Assembly: GCF_037325665.1 (NCBI RefSeq)
Contig: NC_090261.1
Span: 33,004,888-33,068,887, forward strand
Length of the DNA stretch: 64,000 bases
Direction: 5' to 3'
From: Littorina saxatilis
Lineage: Eukaryota > Mollusca > Gastropoda > Littorinimorpha > Littorinidae
The notes under the pieces are model-generated. The model ran no database searches. It had not been told where the DNA came from and was given only the letters and a program-made list of their open reading frames with translations. A program made the position numbers and the translations under genes. Positions 13,101-22,902 of this stretch are shown here, in pieces (position 1 is the first letter of the stretch; the number at the start of each line of letters is the position of its first letter).

Positions 13101-14582
13101 AGCGCGATGCCCGTGGCTACTTTTTACTGTAGACGCGCTACACTTTCCCCGGAGAACCCGAGTACTTGTGTAGCAGACATACCTTGTGACAGCGAACCAC
13201 CAGGAGACGGCACACCCAACGAAAGTGGGATAACCTCGTCCCCATCCTGAACAGCGTGCACATCCGCTCTGGTCACCGCAGCGGAAGGGCCCGCCACAAA
13301 CTTGGCCAAAGATGACGATCCTGTCACCTCGGGAGGGAGTGCACGGAGTTCGGCTCGCGTAGACGAAAATTCTTCCGCCAGTGAAGATACCTGTGAACAA
13401 AGTGCAAGCAAAAGCGAAGCCACGTCCGCGGCCACCAGCCCAGAAAACAGCAGGAGCAGAAACCGCTTTAGCCGGCTCAGCAACATGAGCGGCCATAACC
13501 AAAGGCTACTCCGGCAAAATGGCCGCCGACAAAATGGCGGCATAAGGCATGTCTAGCAAAACATCAATACATTAGCCTGAGTCAAGTTCAAACACCGCCG
13601 CGACGGTTTGTTTAAATTATCTAGGCGTCTTTTCGGAGGAGAGAACTCAGCAACACCTGCTTAGAACTCCGCCCCAACCAAACGGTATCAGCCATAGCAA
13701 GACAGACTTGGTCAAAAAATTTCAGAACATTTTTTCGAAAAATTTCACAAGTCCAAAATGGCCAACAACGCCTTAATACAAGTACAAGACAAAGAACGAT
13801 CTCACCTCAAAACAGTAGCAAGGTAAGACGACGAAAGAATACCAAGGAGAAGAAACCCGGTCCCACAGACCAAGCAACATAGGCTGAACAACAGCCAGAG
13901 CGTACGTAAATGCGACCAGCCAGTCTGACGCTGAGTTTTGGAATGATAAGATGGTGGTGTATGCGCGCGCATACGGAAGTCAGGCTAGTAGTTAGTCTGG
14001 CATTATGGGATAGGTCACTCTCTTTTTTAGAGTGGTCTCCCTTGGTTACCAAGGGGACGCGTACAGCGTAACCAGCACTGAACTAGGGTTAATTGCTATA
14101 TATGTGAGTTCGGTAAGATATGTAATTTAATTTAGCATTTTAGAGGGATATTTTGTGTGTCTCCTTGAGAAAAAAAAGGTACATTTGCCGGGTGAGGGGG
14201 GGGGGGGGGGGGGGCTTCCGGAACCCATGCAGGAACACCCCCCCCCCCCCCCCGAGATCCAGCCCTGCTATACAGTCTCAAGAATGGACACACATGAGCT
14301 TTCTTACATCCTGTCAATAGCCCCCAACAGAACAGCCCGGAGAAGGGTCTCTGCCTCTTCTGCTCTCATGTCAGGAGATAATTGACGATGATGATCATAA
14401 GTCTCAGGAAAAACAGCAGAAAAATTACACATATCATATATATTCATTAATTATGGCTTACCAACTTTCTTGCCAAATTTCTCTGCCCACTGCAGTGTCA
14501 GATCACAGTCACTGAGAACCAATCGTGTCACTTGCACAATCACTATGAGGGCTGCCACACCAACCAGTAGCTCAAGAATCAT
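2288..14582 (-). CDS. DHRS7: Dehydrogenase/reductase SDR family member 7-like (DHRS7), complete, 8 coding exons
   Basis: An NAD(P)-dependent short-chain dehydrogenase/reductase. Vertebrate DHRS7 is an ER-membrane enzyme acting on steroids and retinoids; the substrate here is inferred only. Coding exons, in transcription order: 14462-14582, 10144-10293, 9639-9745, 7978-8170, 5402-5448, 3624-3743, 2891-3057, 2288-2345. They total 963 nt and 320 aa; all junctions are GT/AG and phases agree. Residues 1-25 form a hydrophobic N-terminal anchor. TGASSGIG (51-58) is the cofactor loop and NNAG lies at 132-135. The catalytic set is Ser185, Tyr198 and Lys202 (YTGSK), and CPGPV follows. The last exon encodes [18 protein letters not shown], then TAA. 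Length is near the usual ~340 aa. The start is the only Met ahead of the anchor, and an upstream acceptor suggests a 5' UTR intron. Introns are heavily loaded with transposons (LINE, SINEs, MITEs). The related DHRS7B/7C are less likely. Confidence 0.93.
2418..2500. mobile_element. Fragment of ATAACGACC-type foldback MITE
   Basis: It begins TACAGTGGAACCTGACTATAACGACC and contains the inverse GTTGTTATAGACAGG, as in the complete copy at 33612-33800. The right terminus is not recognisable, so it is called a fragment. It lies in the last intron of DHRS7. Confidence 0.5.
2817..2872. repeat. (AC)n microsatellite with C run
   Basis: Interrupted AC dinucleotide array with an internal ten-base C run, 20 bp downstream of the exon 7 donor of DHRS7 (gene on minus strand). 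The long frames drawn through it are low-complexity shadows. Confidence 0.8.
3840..4217 (-). mobile_element. tRNA-derived SINE, type A
   Basis: On the minus strand the head GGGGATGTAGCTCAGTCGG carries pol III box A, and GAGTTCGTCCCC fits box B; the anticodon-like loop reads TGT (Thr-like). A tRNA-unrelated body follows, and the tail is GAAGAAGAA. Flanks are a perfect 12-bp target duplication, AAAATGGAGGAT, at 3828-3839 and 4219-4230. It sits inside a MITE. It is not a functional tRNA gene. Confidence 0.85.
4290..5083. mobile_element. Repeat with TACATTTAGTCAAG inverted ends
   Basis: The left end TACATTTAGTCAAG (4290-4303) is matched by CTTGACTAAATGTA (5070-5083). Inside, a block of about 90 bp is repeated in diverged form (around 4451 and 4580: TTTTTAATCCAAA, then ATATGTTTTTGGAATCAG). 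An AC/AGAC microsatellite lies near 4987. From memory this is an abundant family in caenogastropod genomes. No coding capacity; transposon class unknown. Confidence 0.6.
5613..5801. mobile_element. TACAGTGGAACC-family MITE, complete
   Basis: It starts TACAGCGGAACCCC and ends GTCTCACTGTA, with TA at both ends. Internal GTCTTAAAA and AAAATGGGGGTAAATT words are mirrored. The 3' tail of the LINE begins immediately at its right edge. It lies in DHRS7 intron 4. Confidence 0.65.
5802..7917 (-). mobile_element. LINE with open reverse-transcriptase frame, 5' truncated
   Basis: A single minus-strand frame of 669 codons (7917-5908) encodes a non-LTR reverse transcriptase. In order it shows KSPGKDKI, the SNYRGITL block, [27 protein letters not shown] and the catalytic YADD, then a C-terminal region with a CNTC...H...C zinc-knuckle-like motif. 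Apurinic endonuclease and ORF1 are absent, so the copy is 5' truncated. The 3' end is AATAAATTCTATTCTATTC, a tandem ATTCT tail typical of CR1/I/Nimb-like LINEs. The frame is uninterrupted, which implies recent insertion into DHRS7 intron 4. The exact clade is uncertain. Confidence 0.85.
8366..8537. mobile_element. Degenerate GAGAGGACA-type foldback MITE
   Basis: This is a diverged copy of the element at 40089-40269. It shares GAGAGGACACTT, the TTGTCCCTAATTGTCTATTA block, GGCCACCTGCAATGTA, and the end ATCACAGGTACTGCTGTA. The left terminus is eroded. Confidence 0.5.
8844..9556 (+). mobile_element. tRNA-derived SINE, type A, interrupted by SINE B
   Basis: The head GGATGTAGCTCAGTCGG and the body match the minus-strand copies at 3840-4217 and 42563-42935. 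The body stops at GTGGGAGTTTCAG (about 9193) and resumes as AACGCAGAAGAAG at about 9519, where intact copies continue directly. This places SINE B inside the 3' part of SINE A. The GAAGAA tail is expanded. Confidence 0.75.
9194..9515 (+). mobile_element. tRNA-derived SINE, type B
   Basis: Box A TAGCTCAGTTGGTAGAGCA and box B GGTTCGAATTC are well kept, with an anticodon-like GTG loop. The body is unrelated to type A and ends GATGGGACAATAAAGTAATG with a GAGA-rich tail. A degenerate copy lies in the opposite orientation at about 48845-49010. Confidence 0.75.
9868..10136. repeat. (AC)n microsatellite arrays
   Basis: Two CA arrays (about 9868-9898 and 9975-10135, the latter interrupted) lie in DHRS7 intron 2. 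The second abuts the exon 2 donor (exon edge 10144), so the exon is within 10 bp of repeat. Confidence 0.85.
10615..10870 (-). mobile_element. LINE 3' fragment (end of RNase H-type ORF2)
   Basis: The minus strand reads [11 protein letters not shown], then [20 protein letters not shown] and an FIRSSGV end before a stop. This resembles the C-terminal HxxxxCP plus W...LWGS...FI..SGL tail of I/Jockey-superfamily LINE proteins. Only this tail is present. It lies in DHRS7 intron 1. Confidence 0.5.
10897..14169. mobile_element. Unclassified ~3.2-kb insertion between 41-bp direct repeats
   Basis: A perfect 41-bp sequence (10897-10937, starting AATTTAGCATTTTAGAGGG) recurs at 14129-14169. The 3191 bp between them are clearly richer in G/C than the flanks and contain two 306-bp tandem units and several unrecognised medium frames, for example 11644-12285 (minus) and 12400-12703. 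No reverse transcriptase, transposase, TIR or LTR was recognised. The direct repeats could be a long target duplication, terminal repeats, or the product of repair. It may be a non-autonomous retroelement fossil; I cannot name the family. Confidence 0.5.
12585..13196. repeat. 306-bp tandem duplication (2 units)
   Basis: The unit beginning CCTGCTTGACTGCCATAGTC at 12585 repeats at 12891 with a handful of differences. Both units contain GGGCGGAAGCGGAAGCC, CCCCCCCTGACCGGCCGC and CCTTGTGACAG. The array lies within the unclassified 3.2-kb insertion. Confidence 0.85.
14195..14252. repeat. Adjacent poly-G and poly-C runs
   Basis: About 20 G (from 14197) are followed after some 22 bases by about 15 C (to 14252). 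The arms could pair into a G:C hairpin, or form G-quadruplex and i-motif structures. The run is in DHRS7 intron 1, just outside the 41-bp repeat. Confidence 0.8.
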
Positions 14583-14613
14583 GATGCAGAAGGTCTTTTT
14601 ACCAAATCTTCAC
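14583..14613 (-). other. DHRS7: Likely 5' UTR start of DHRS7 second exon
   Basis: On the minus strand, TTTATATGTTACAG ends at 14614 and is a credible acceptor 31 bp ahead of the start codon. This implies an upstream non-coding exon, which I could not place; 14990-15650 is the plausible zone. Confidence 0.4.
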
Positions 14614-14780
14614 CTGTAACATATAAAATAGTACATAATAGAACAACATTTGTCTAAGGTGAAGGCAACAAAGAATTGAAGTATGGATCTTCCAGTACTC
14701 AAGTCATTTATTCGAGAAATAATTTTTTCCCGAATAAAGATTATTTCCTGAATAAATAAATGACCGATATGAAGTGACTA

Positions 14781-14968
14781 TATATATAGAGGTTACAACA
14801 CGAGTGTTTTTTTTTATATATATGGCTTGTATTTCAGTCAAGACCCAGCGGATGAATATCAAGGGACTCACGAGCCTCTGGCGAGTGAGTCCCTTTGATA
14901 TTCCCGCTGGGTCTTGACTGAAATACAAGCCATATAAAAAATCACGAGTGTTGTAACCTGTATATCCC
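14781..14968. mobile_element. Near-perfect 85-bp palindromic MITE
   Basis: The left arm (AGGTTACAACACGAGTG, then GGCTTGTATTTCAGTCAAG and GACCCAGCGG) is followed by the inverse arm ending CACGAGTGTTGTAACCT. The loop is only about a dozen bases (GAGCCTCTGGC). Arms differ by a few indels in T runs. It is a foldback element with TATAT-rich flanks, located upstream of DHRS7. Confidence 0.75.
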
Positions 14969-14989
14969 ATGAAGATCTAAAAGACAAAG

Positions 14990-16010
14990 TGTGACGGAAA
15001 CATCAAGCTTTAGTTGTCGGTTCAGATGAGGCACCTCTGCACATACCTTATTCTAAAGGCACGTCTGTTGATCTATGTCAAGTCGGTGCATAATGGTGGC
15101 TTGGTTGTCGGATTTGACTGAATACCTAGTGGTTACACACGCATCTCCTAAGATCTTGGACACCTTCATCGTCTATAGGGCCTAGGCCTACTGCACCGCA
15201 TAAGAGCTAGAAATACTCGCAAAATGCATTAAACAGCTTTTCCAGAGAACACTTGTAGTCGATGATGTACCGATAAGGGCGTGTGTACCGGGCACGCTGT
15301 AACTTCACATGAGCATAGTCTGAACATAGCAGTGCTGGTCGGACGGACTGGGTTTTTAACGATTGCTAGTTTGACTTTTGTTTTAGTTGAGAGCACGAGC
15401 ACACACACTCAAACACATACGGCTTGTCATGTTGATCACAAGAGAGAAATAGAACAGCGAATAGAAGGAAACATAACAGATTACGTCCCCTTAATATGAC
15501 GCGATGGACGACAGACGTCATGAAATCTATGACGCTACGATGATAGTCTCGGCAAGTCGAGACTAAAACCCAGCTATAACACTGAATGACTCTCGCGCAA
15601 GTTCTCAAAAGCGTGGTTACCCCTTGCACATCCGGTCTATAGGTACATGTGCATTTTGGAATGTCAAGGACGACAGAAAGAAGAGCCAGCTATCATGCAT
15701 TTCGTGCACCCTTATTTATCCTCTATTGTATGTGTTATAAGAGTGCAATAGTTACATCATAGATATAACAAGAGAACAATGGAAATACAAGAAATATACC
15801 TAGAGTACATTTACAGAGACAAAGAAGGGAGGTCATGGGATATATATATATATCCAGGTATGGACACGGGTTTAATATTTTGGTATCAGGCTATTTGACA
15901 AATCATTCAAGGACAAAACAAAAGACGACTATTGTCTACAATTATGCAGTCATCACACTCACTTCAATGTAGTTATATATATCTAAAGCTATATAGGGGC
16001 TGTTTTAGGA
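14990..16010. other. Intergenic; possible DHRS7 promoter zone
   Basis: No gene or repeat recognised. The stretch 14990-15650 is of mixed composition with CpG-containing segments and could hold the DHRS7 transcription start. From 15700 it is AT-rich with a short TA array near 15841. Confidence 0.3.
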
Positions 16011-16011
16011 A

Positions 16012-16100
16012 ATGTCATCAGCAGAAATGGGTCTGACTAAAGACTACGCGGCCACACGCGACCGCACGCGCGACCTCCAACTAAAGCATGTTCATGTAAT

Positions 16101-16139
<39 letters not shown>

Positions 16140-17230
16140 ATATACGGCTTGTGTGTGTGTGTCTGTCTGTCTGTGTGTTCGCGATTCACGGCCAAAGTTC
16201 TCGATGGATCTGCTTCAAATTTGGTGGGCATATTCAGGTAGACCCCGGACACAATCGTGGAAAATTTTGAACACCTGCGTGCTCTCTGCGCGCAGCGCTG
16301 AACCGATTTTGGTTTTTCTGTACATCCATTCCCAGAAACTCTTCCTTATCTTCTCCAGTGTTTTGCGCGTTTATCTCCCTTCCTTCGTATGGTGCGCCGG
16401 TAAAGCCGGCGTACACCCGGCAAAGCCGGGTCCCCGGCGAAGCCGGGTATTCGGCTCTGCTTCTTCCCGGCGAAGTCGTACCCAGCGAAGCGGGTATTCA
16501 TCTAGTATATATATATGTAGTATTCTTCACAACATTATTTGACTTGGTACCAAGTTTCAAGTTTCAATTCATAGAAATCAAAAATATGGGAGTTATGATG
16601 CCTTTTCGAAGAGCTATTTAGCGAAAGTGAGAGCATCGGAATTCTGCGTTCGACCTTGTTCGCATTGTTCACCCGCACGCTCGACCTCAAACTAAAGCAT
16701 GTACATTTCTTTATTTTTTTTTTTATATATTTAGTATCTTTACAACATTGTCTCACTTTGAACCAACTTTTAAGTTATAGAAATCAAAAATAAGAGTTAT
16801 GATGCATTTTTGAAGGAAAAAATCCGAGGCTTTCTTTTTTGCTCGATATACTCTTCAAAAATGAATCATAACTCCCTTATTTCTTATTCCTATAATCTAA
16901 AAGTTGGTACAAAGTCAGACAATGTTGTGAAGATACTAGATATATATAAAAATATTACATGTACTTGCTTTAATTAGAGGTCGAGGGTGCGGGTCTAAAA
17001 ACAATGCGAACATGGTCGGACGCAGAATTCCAATGCTTCACTTTGCTTGATTGCTCTACGAAAATGCATCATAACTCCCTTATTTTTGACTTTTATGATT
17101 TAAAACTTGGTAGAACGTGAGGAAATACTGTAAAAATACTAGAACATTAAAATTCTTTCTTGTATGCTTTTGTTGGAGGTCGAGCACGGTCGCGCATGAA
17201 TCAGACCGGCAGAAATTGTTGAAAAATGTT
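16012..17230. mobile_element. Foldback complex with CGACCTCCAAC inverted modules
   Basis: The left end (CAGAAATGGGTCTGACTAAAG, then CGCGACCTCCAACTAAAGC, 16020-16090) is mirrored at 17155-17220 (TTGTTGGAGGTCGAGC, CAGACCGGCAGAAATTG). Inside, the word AGTTATGATGC and its inverse occur repeatedly, linked to ATAGAAATCAAAAATA, so several hairpins are nested. A Helitron-like element interrupts the left part. Confidence 0.5.
16137..16506 (+). mobile_element. Non-autonomous Helitron-like element
   Basis: It starts with TC (TCTATATACGGC) in an AT context, followed by a GT/CTGT microsatellite. Its 3' part holds serial hairpins (CCGGCAAAGCCGG and CCGGCGAAGCCGG). It ends about ten bases after the last hairpin with ATCTAG before T, fitting the CTRR end and A/T insertion rule of Helitrons. 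No Rep/helicase is present. Confidence 0.55.
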
Positions 17231-17539
17231 AAACTATTAGATAAACCACTCTGCCTACATAACACATCAGAATTTTAAATTGTTTCCACATCACTAAAAA
17301 TACTTGACAGTTACTGTAAATCAGTCTACATGACTAAGCTGGGACAATTTAATGGTATCCCAGCCAGCATGATTCTGCGTGACGCATGCGTTATTTCTGC
17401 GTTTTTCATGCGGGGATGCGTACGGCCTCGTGACACCTTCGCTTCGCGCGCGTTACTTTTCGCCAACTTTTACGCAGATTGTCGCATTCGAAACGACTTC
17501 ACCACGCAGTGTTTAGCACGCATGGATTCAATGAAAAGG

Positions 17540-19385
17540 TGATTGCAATTTTTGTTTTTCCTAATTTTATACCGTGGGTTTATGCATTTACTTCATGAAA
17601 TAATTTATTATATTTTATGTTATTAAAAAATATTTACTTTTAAATTTTGGTTATGAATAGTTATTCTTCTTCAAAAACTTCTTTTGTTTTTTTTTAGAAA
17701 AAAAATTGCATAAAAACTTTCAATCCGTTATTTTTCAGTTTATCTTAAGACAGTTTCGGTTAAAAAAAATACATTTAAAAGTTTAATAAAATATTTTTAT
17801 TTTATGTAATGGTTTTCCCATTTAATTTTTATTTAATCATTTTGTTATTACTAACATTTATTTGCTTAATTGTTATCCTGATTATTTTTATCTTAAAATA
17901 AATATGATTATTTTAATTTGTATTATCATTATAATTGTTTTAGCATGTAATATAATTATTGTAATGGGGATTTGGTATTGTTGTAGGAATCAGCTTTCCA
18001 CAAAATAATGTCGTGGAAAAATCTAGGCAAAGCATAATAAAAATATTATATGAACAGAAAAGATAACTGAAATCTATATGAACACCCATAACAAAACGAT
18101 AAAAACATTAAAAAAAATTCAGATTAAACAAAAAAATGTAAACTAAAGTAACTTTGAAACTAATTATCTACTCAAAATAAAGGCTGATGTTAATGGTTAC
18201 ATAAAATTTGTTCTCAGCATATTTTCATTTTATTTTATTTTGCTTTGGAAGAAAATCTCTATGAAAGTTCAATTTCAGGGGAGACAGTTACCTTGACTGA
18301 AAAGAGCAATTTATTGAAGTTATTTCCCTTGTCTGTCAGACAATCAGACAATCTCCAACTTCCTGTTGGCAAGAAGTCTGTCAAATCCACATTGTATCGG
18401 CGTTTTTTTGCCTTTTCTTCATATTGACTTGTATTTTTGACTTGCTTATTGGATGCAAGGTAATCTTATCCTTCTCTCTGAAATGAAGATTGACTTCTTT
18501 CAAGAATAGGTAAGTTGATCAACTGAAGGAAAGATTTGGGAATTTGAATTTTTGATAGCTCGCGGCTTCGGCTTCCGAGTTTGATGGCAGAGAGAATTTC
18601 TCACACTTTCGATTTTTTTTTCGCCTAGAAGAACACTGTTCTATTCATTCATGTTTGTTTTGTCTGAAAGATGGATGAATGAACTAACTTTTCCAAAAAC
18701 ATAAAGTTGATTGATGCAGTGGTTTGTTTTTAAGGAGTTGTGGAAGAGTGAAAATACCATCCGAATCCCGATTCGCGGGTCGCTCACGGCACCATAAAAA
18801 CTGAATTTTCGTTTATCATTTTATGTCTCATTGTCTGTTTCTTGGTGAACTTTGGTTGGTTCCTAATCTGGTCGAGTCATTGCGGCAGCAGTTGTCAGGA
18901 GCTTTAGTAGTAATACTAATAGGCTCTTCATATATCTGGTTTTTTTTTATTTGTATCTTTTTATTTTTCCACAGATGTTCAACTTTCAGTTCCGCATACT
19001 GACATAGACTCATAGTCATAGTGGAATATTCTGTGTCTGAGTCTCGGAAAAGAGAAAAATTACCCTTGTTCCCGAGGCATGCATAGACTAGAGAGGCAGG
19101 CAGAGGCTGTGTCAGCGTGTGCAGTGATAAAGTTGAAAAACAGATTTTTTTGAAAAAAACAAACAAATACATCACAGAGAAAATAAATATACTAATTTAG
19201 TGAAATTGAGATGCTTATATTTAATAATTAATATTCCAGTTTTGATGTTTGCGTGTTACTGTTACTGTTAGGTTTGGGAATCAATGTGATCCTATTTAAC
19301 TTCCAAGTATTTATTTTTTCAGAAAGCTTTGACTTGAGTATGACGGTGCTCACTGCTTGTTTGAACTGAAGGTGAAGAAAGCTGA
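17540..19385. other. AT-rich interior of the 8.6-kb element
   Basis: Very AT-rich DNA (17560-18240 is mostly A/T runs) followed by mixed sequence. Only short frames are present (for example 18245-18427), and I can support none of them as genes. Confidence 0.3.
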
Positions 19386-19386
19386 G

Positions 19387-20377
19387 ATGGACAGTGACCT
19401 TAACACCGCCACCGATGCCAGTAACGCAGACTGTCGTTCCGTCCCGGCAAGGTGAAGATGAACAGGTATGGCTCGATAGCAATGCATGAGTGTCTCATTC
19501 AGAGTCATTGATTGATAGTGACACTGACAGCGTCTTTTTGTTCTGTGACTTTGGCTTATTTTGTGTTTTATTCTTTTAGTTATAACCAGATGTGTCAAAC
19601 AAATTCAGCTGATCTCTTTTACTGTTTTAGTGAAACAAATGTATTGTTTCCAGCAAAGGGAAAAAAAATCGGGTGGGGGCGGTTGGTCGATTTTATTTTT
19701 ATATTTAAATTTTTATTTTATTTTAATAGTTTTATTGATGTTTGTTTTTAATTAACACAGGCATCTCATTGATGAGAAAGTGTGAACTGTGTCCGCGGGA
19801 TGCCAGAGAAGAGTAACTTTTCATCCAAAGTCTGCAAAATTGAATTTAAAATTTAACCTTTTTGATGAATATTTTTGAATGAATACAAAAAGTTCTAGTG
19901 TTTGGAGGAAAAGTTAAGGTCAGTTCAACTTTAAACAAGGATTTTTAGTGTGTGTTTGTTCTTCTGTCTAAAAAAAAAAATAAAAAAAAATCTGCTTGAA
20001 GTAAATACACACAAAAATTTTCATCTCCAACTGCTGAGTCCCTACATCTTTTTACCCCATCAAATGCCACTCTGTATGCCCCTTTAAAAATTGATTGCAA
20101 TGTATATATTCCTCATCTTCTCCTGAATTCAAAAATATAGAGATGTCACGTTTACTTTGAACATTTGCTCAGATTGTTTTTTAGTGCTGATGGTTTCTTT
20201 TCAGGCCGACAGATTGTCTAAAATATGTATTGCTTCATGTAAACGACTTTTTGTTCTTCTTTTCTTCCATTCAGCGGACACAAGACTACGAGCAGAGCAG
20301 AGCGGCAAGATAAACATCAGTTCTTGCTGCTGGAGAAGGTTCTACAGGAGCAGATGGACCTGATGCGACTAATTTAG
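19387..20377 (+). CDS. Possible two-exon small ORF inside the 8.6-kb element
   Basis: The ATG at 19387 opens MDSDLNTATDASNADCRSVP and runs to a donor AAG/GTGAAG after 19451 (phase 2). The acceptor TTCCATTCAG at 20274 opens 20275-20377. Joined in phase, the product is 55 aa and ends QFLLLEKVLQEQMDLMRLI before TAG. The second half is amphipathic and coiled-coil-like, reminiscent of tails of Myb/SANT-type transposon-associated proteins, but I do not recognise the family. Exon pairing is inferred from splice signals and phase only. It may be a fragment of a longer, decayed gene. Confidence 0.3.
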
Positions 20378-21936
20378 TAATTGGTCGCCAAAGAATCATG
20401 GTGGAGCCAGAGCCTGTGCTACTGTTCGATGGAGTCATCTTTTTACTGTTGAGTGTGGAAGATGTTGAAGGCACATGATGGATCTGTCGAAGGAGTGATC
20501 ACTGGTAGGTGGCTTTGAATGCTATTGTTGAAGCAGACCAGTCATGCCTGTGCTATTTTCCCCAGATAACTGTAGCAAGATCTTGTGAGAGTGACATGTT
20601 ATTGTTGGACGCTCTTTAGGCTTTAAATGTTACCTTGAGTGTGTGCTTTTTGGAGGATGCCAGATGGTATCACGGTTCACGGGTGTATCTTAACTGTTCA
20701 TCAGTTCTCAGTCATGACCAGTTTCCCATTATCATGGGAATTCATGCAAGGTTTATGCGTATTGGTCACATTTGTGAATTTAACCAACACATTTTGATGA
20801 TAAAACTATGCTTATGGGTACGCACAATGATGGGCCTCTTTTTCTCATGTGGGGTGCGGAAAATGCATGCACCACTTTGTTTTCTGTGATCATTGCATCT
20901 GTGAGAAATAATGCAAATATTGCTCTGTGGCCAGAGCTGCCATCTGCTAGGTTTTCAGGGATGTAACAGAAATTGCTACGCTGTTTCCTCAAGTTCAAAA
21001 TTGCAAGTGCTACACTCAAGCAAATAATCACAAACATGCAACAGTGCCTTCTTGTGAGTTCTGATTCTCACTTTGTGTAGGCATCGGATTATGGGTCAGA
21101 AAAAAATTGTCCACACTGAATAGTATCACGGTTGACGCTCTCTTCTAACTATGTTTGTGCTTTCCAAATGAAGATTTGTGAGATAGTATTGAATGATTGA
21201 TGCAGGTCACCTGAGGTGTGTGATTACATTTTATGACAATGCTACACTCAATCACCATTTGCTCTTCTGAAAACTTTTTTTTTTAAAGCAAGTGTGATTA
21301 TTGATTTTTTGTTCCAGGTGACAGTATGATGCTTCCAGATTGAATTGTTTGTATGTGAAGAAGAGCTGTCTGAATATTTGATTTTTGGAATTCAGTTGGC
21401 TTGTTTTGTTTGTTTCAGATCCATGACCATGAGCTCGGTGTGGTTGGTGGACATGAACTAAAGACGACTACTGATGCTGTGATGACGAAGGTGTTCCATA
21501 GGCTACACGGTTGCTGACAGGGGGCTCTGGGGGAGGGCAGGGAAAGAGACCATGGTGTACGCTGCGACTAAAAGCCATCGACAGTGAGTTGTTTTTCATA
21601 ATTTGTAAAATCATCCTGGTCCTTTTAGGAAGAAGATAAAATCCATGTCTACAAAACAACAAGTTATTTCTGTCTCAAATTTTGTTCTTTGGAATCAATT
21701 TTAAATTTGCCATGTTTCACATGTGAATGATAGTTGTCAAAGCTTTTACGCTTAACATTAAATTGCTAGAAGCCAAGTTCCTGAGCTCATTTGTCAGTGT
21801 CATGGATTTTCGACTACATACGAAATAAGGATGTTAGCAAACGGTATGATGTCGTCACATATGCGTCTGCACGTCACAGTACATGTATTATGAATTTCCG
21901 AAGGCCCCCAAAGAAAAAGTCATAGTAAAGGTAACT

Positions 21937-22660
21937 TTAACCACTTGACTGCCTTATGACGGGTATACCAGTCATGCGCTTGTGCAGCCGCAGCGCCTTA
22001 GGACGGGTAAACCCGTCTTCTCCGTTCCGGGATTTTCCAGAAATGCTACGTCACTGCTGACACACAAATAGCAGCCAATGGCTTGGTAGGATACCTCATT
22101 CTCATGAATAAACATAAATGGTGACGCGGTTTTGCGTTTGAAGGCTATTTTCGGCCTTGTCGACAGGGTATGGGAGAGAAATCTCGACTCGTCAAAATGG
22201 CTAACGGTGACTGTCGACCGGGCCCTAGTAGGGAAAAACAAAGCCGGACTGACGCTACAGGCGGTGCAAATGATTATGGATACTGACAGGGGAAGGGGGA
22301 GATCTTCTTTCGGACAATTCGTTGGAAACAGGTAGATGACAGTGATTATAATCCTTTCTTGGAGCGAGCAAAACAGCCACCTGTGTTTGATCCACAGGCA
22401 CCGGAAGATGCGCCGGGCTGATTTTTCAAAAGTTCATATTTAAACATCATTATAAGCCAAACTAATTATCATTTCCATGATTAGACACTAAAAACAGATT
22501 CTTGGTTCAATTTCCTTTAAAAACAACATAGGTTTTACTTACCTACCTACTGCCAGTTTGAAGCTAGATTTTTTTGTGAATTATTACACCCCAAACTCCA
22601 ATATTCCCTGGCAGTCAGGAATGCACATACCCAAGTTTTGATTGGCAGCGAAAGGGTTAA
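21937..22660. mobile_element. piggyBac-type MITE with TTAA duplication
   Basis: The 716 bp between TTAA (21937-21940) and TTAA (22657-22660) begin CCACTTGACTGCC and end GGCAGCGAAAGGG, giving imperfect CCNTTTCGCTGCC-like inverted ends. Around 22325-22420 the plus strand can be read as DDSDYNPFLERAKQPPVFDP, like an acidic piggyBac transposase N-terminus, so this looks like an internally deleted copy. It is nested in the 8.6-kb element. Confidence 0.7.
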
Positions 22661-22902
22661 AACAAATATTAGGGTAGGTATTTTTTTTTACTTCTCTTCT
22701 ACAAGGATTACAATGTGTTGTAATTTCCTAACTCAAGTATAGTTGGTGTGTTGTAAAAGCGTATGGTGTGTATGCAAGTTTGTGTGTCTGTATGATTTTT
22801 AGCAAGTTTACAGGTGTCAGGAAATAAACTTGAGACTTTTTTCAAATCAGTGATAGTTGTTTGATGATCTAAGTTCATGTTATTTTTTGTTTTCTCATGC
22901 AG

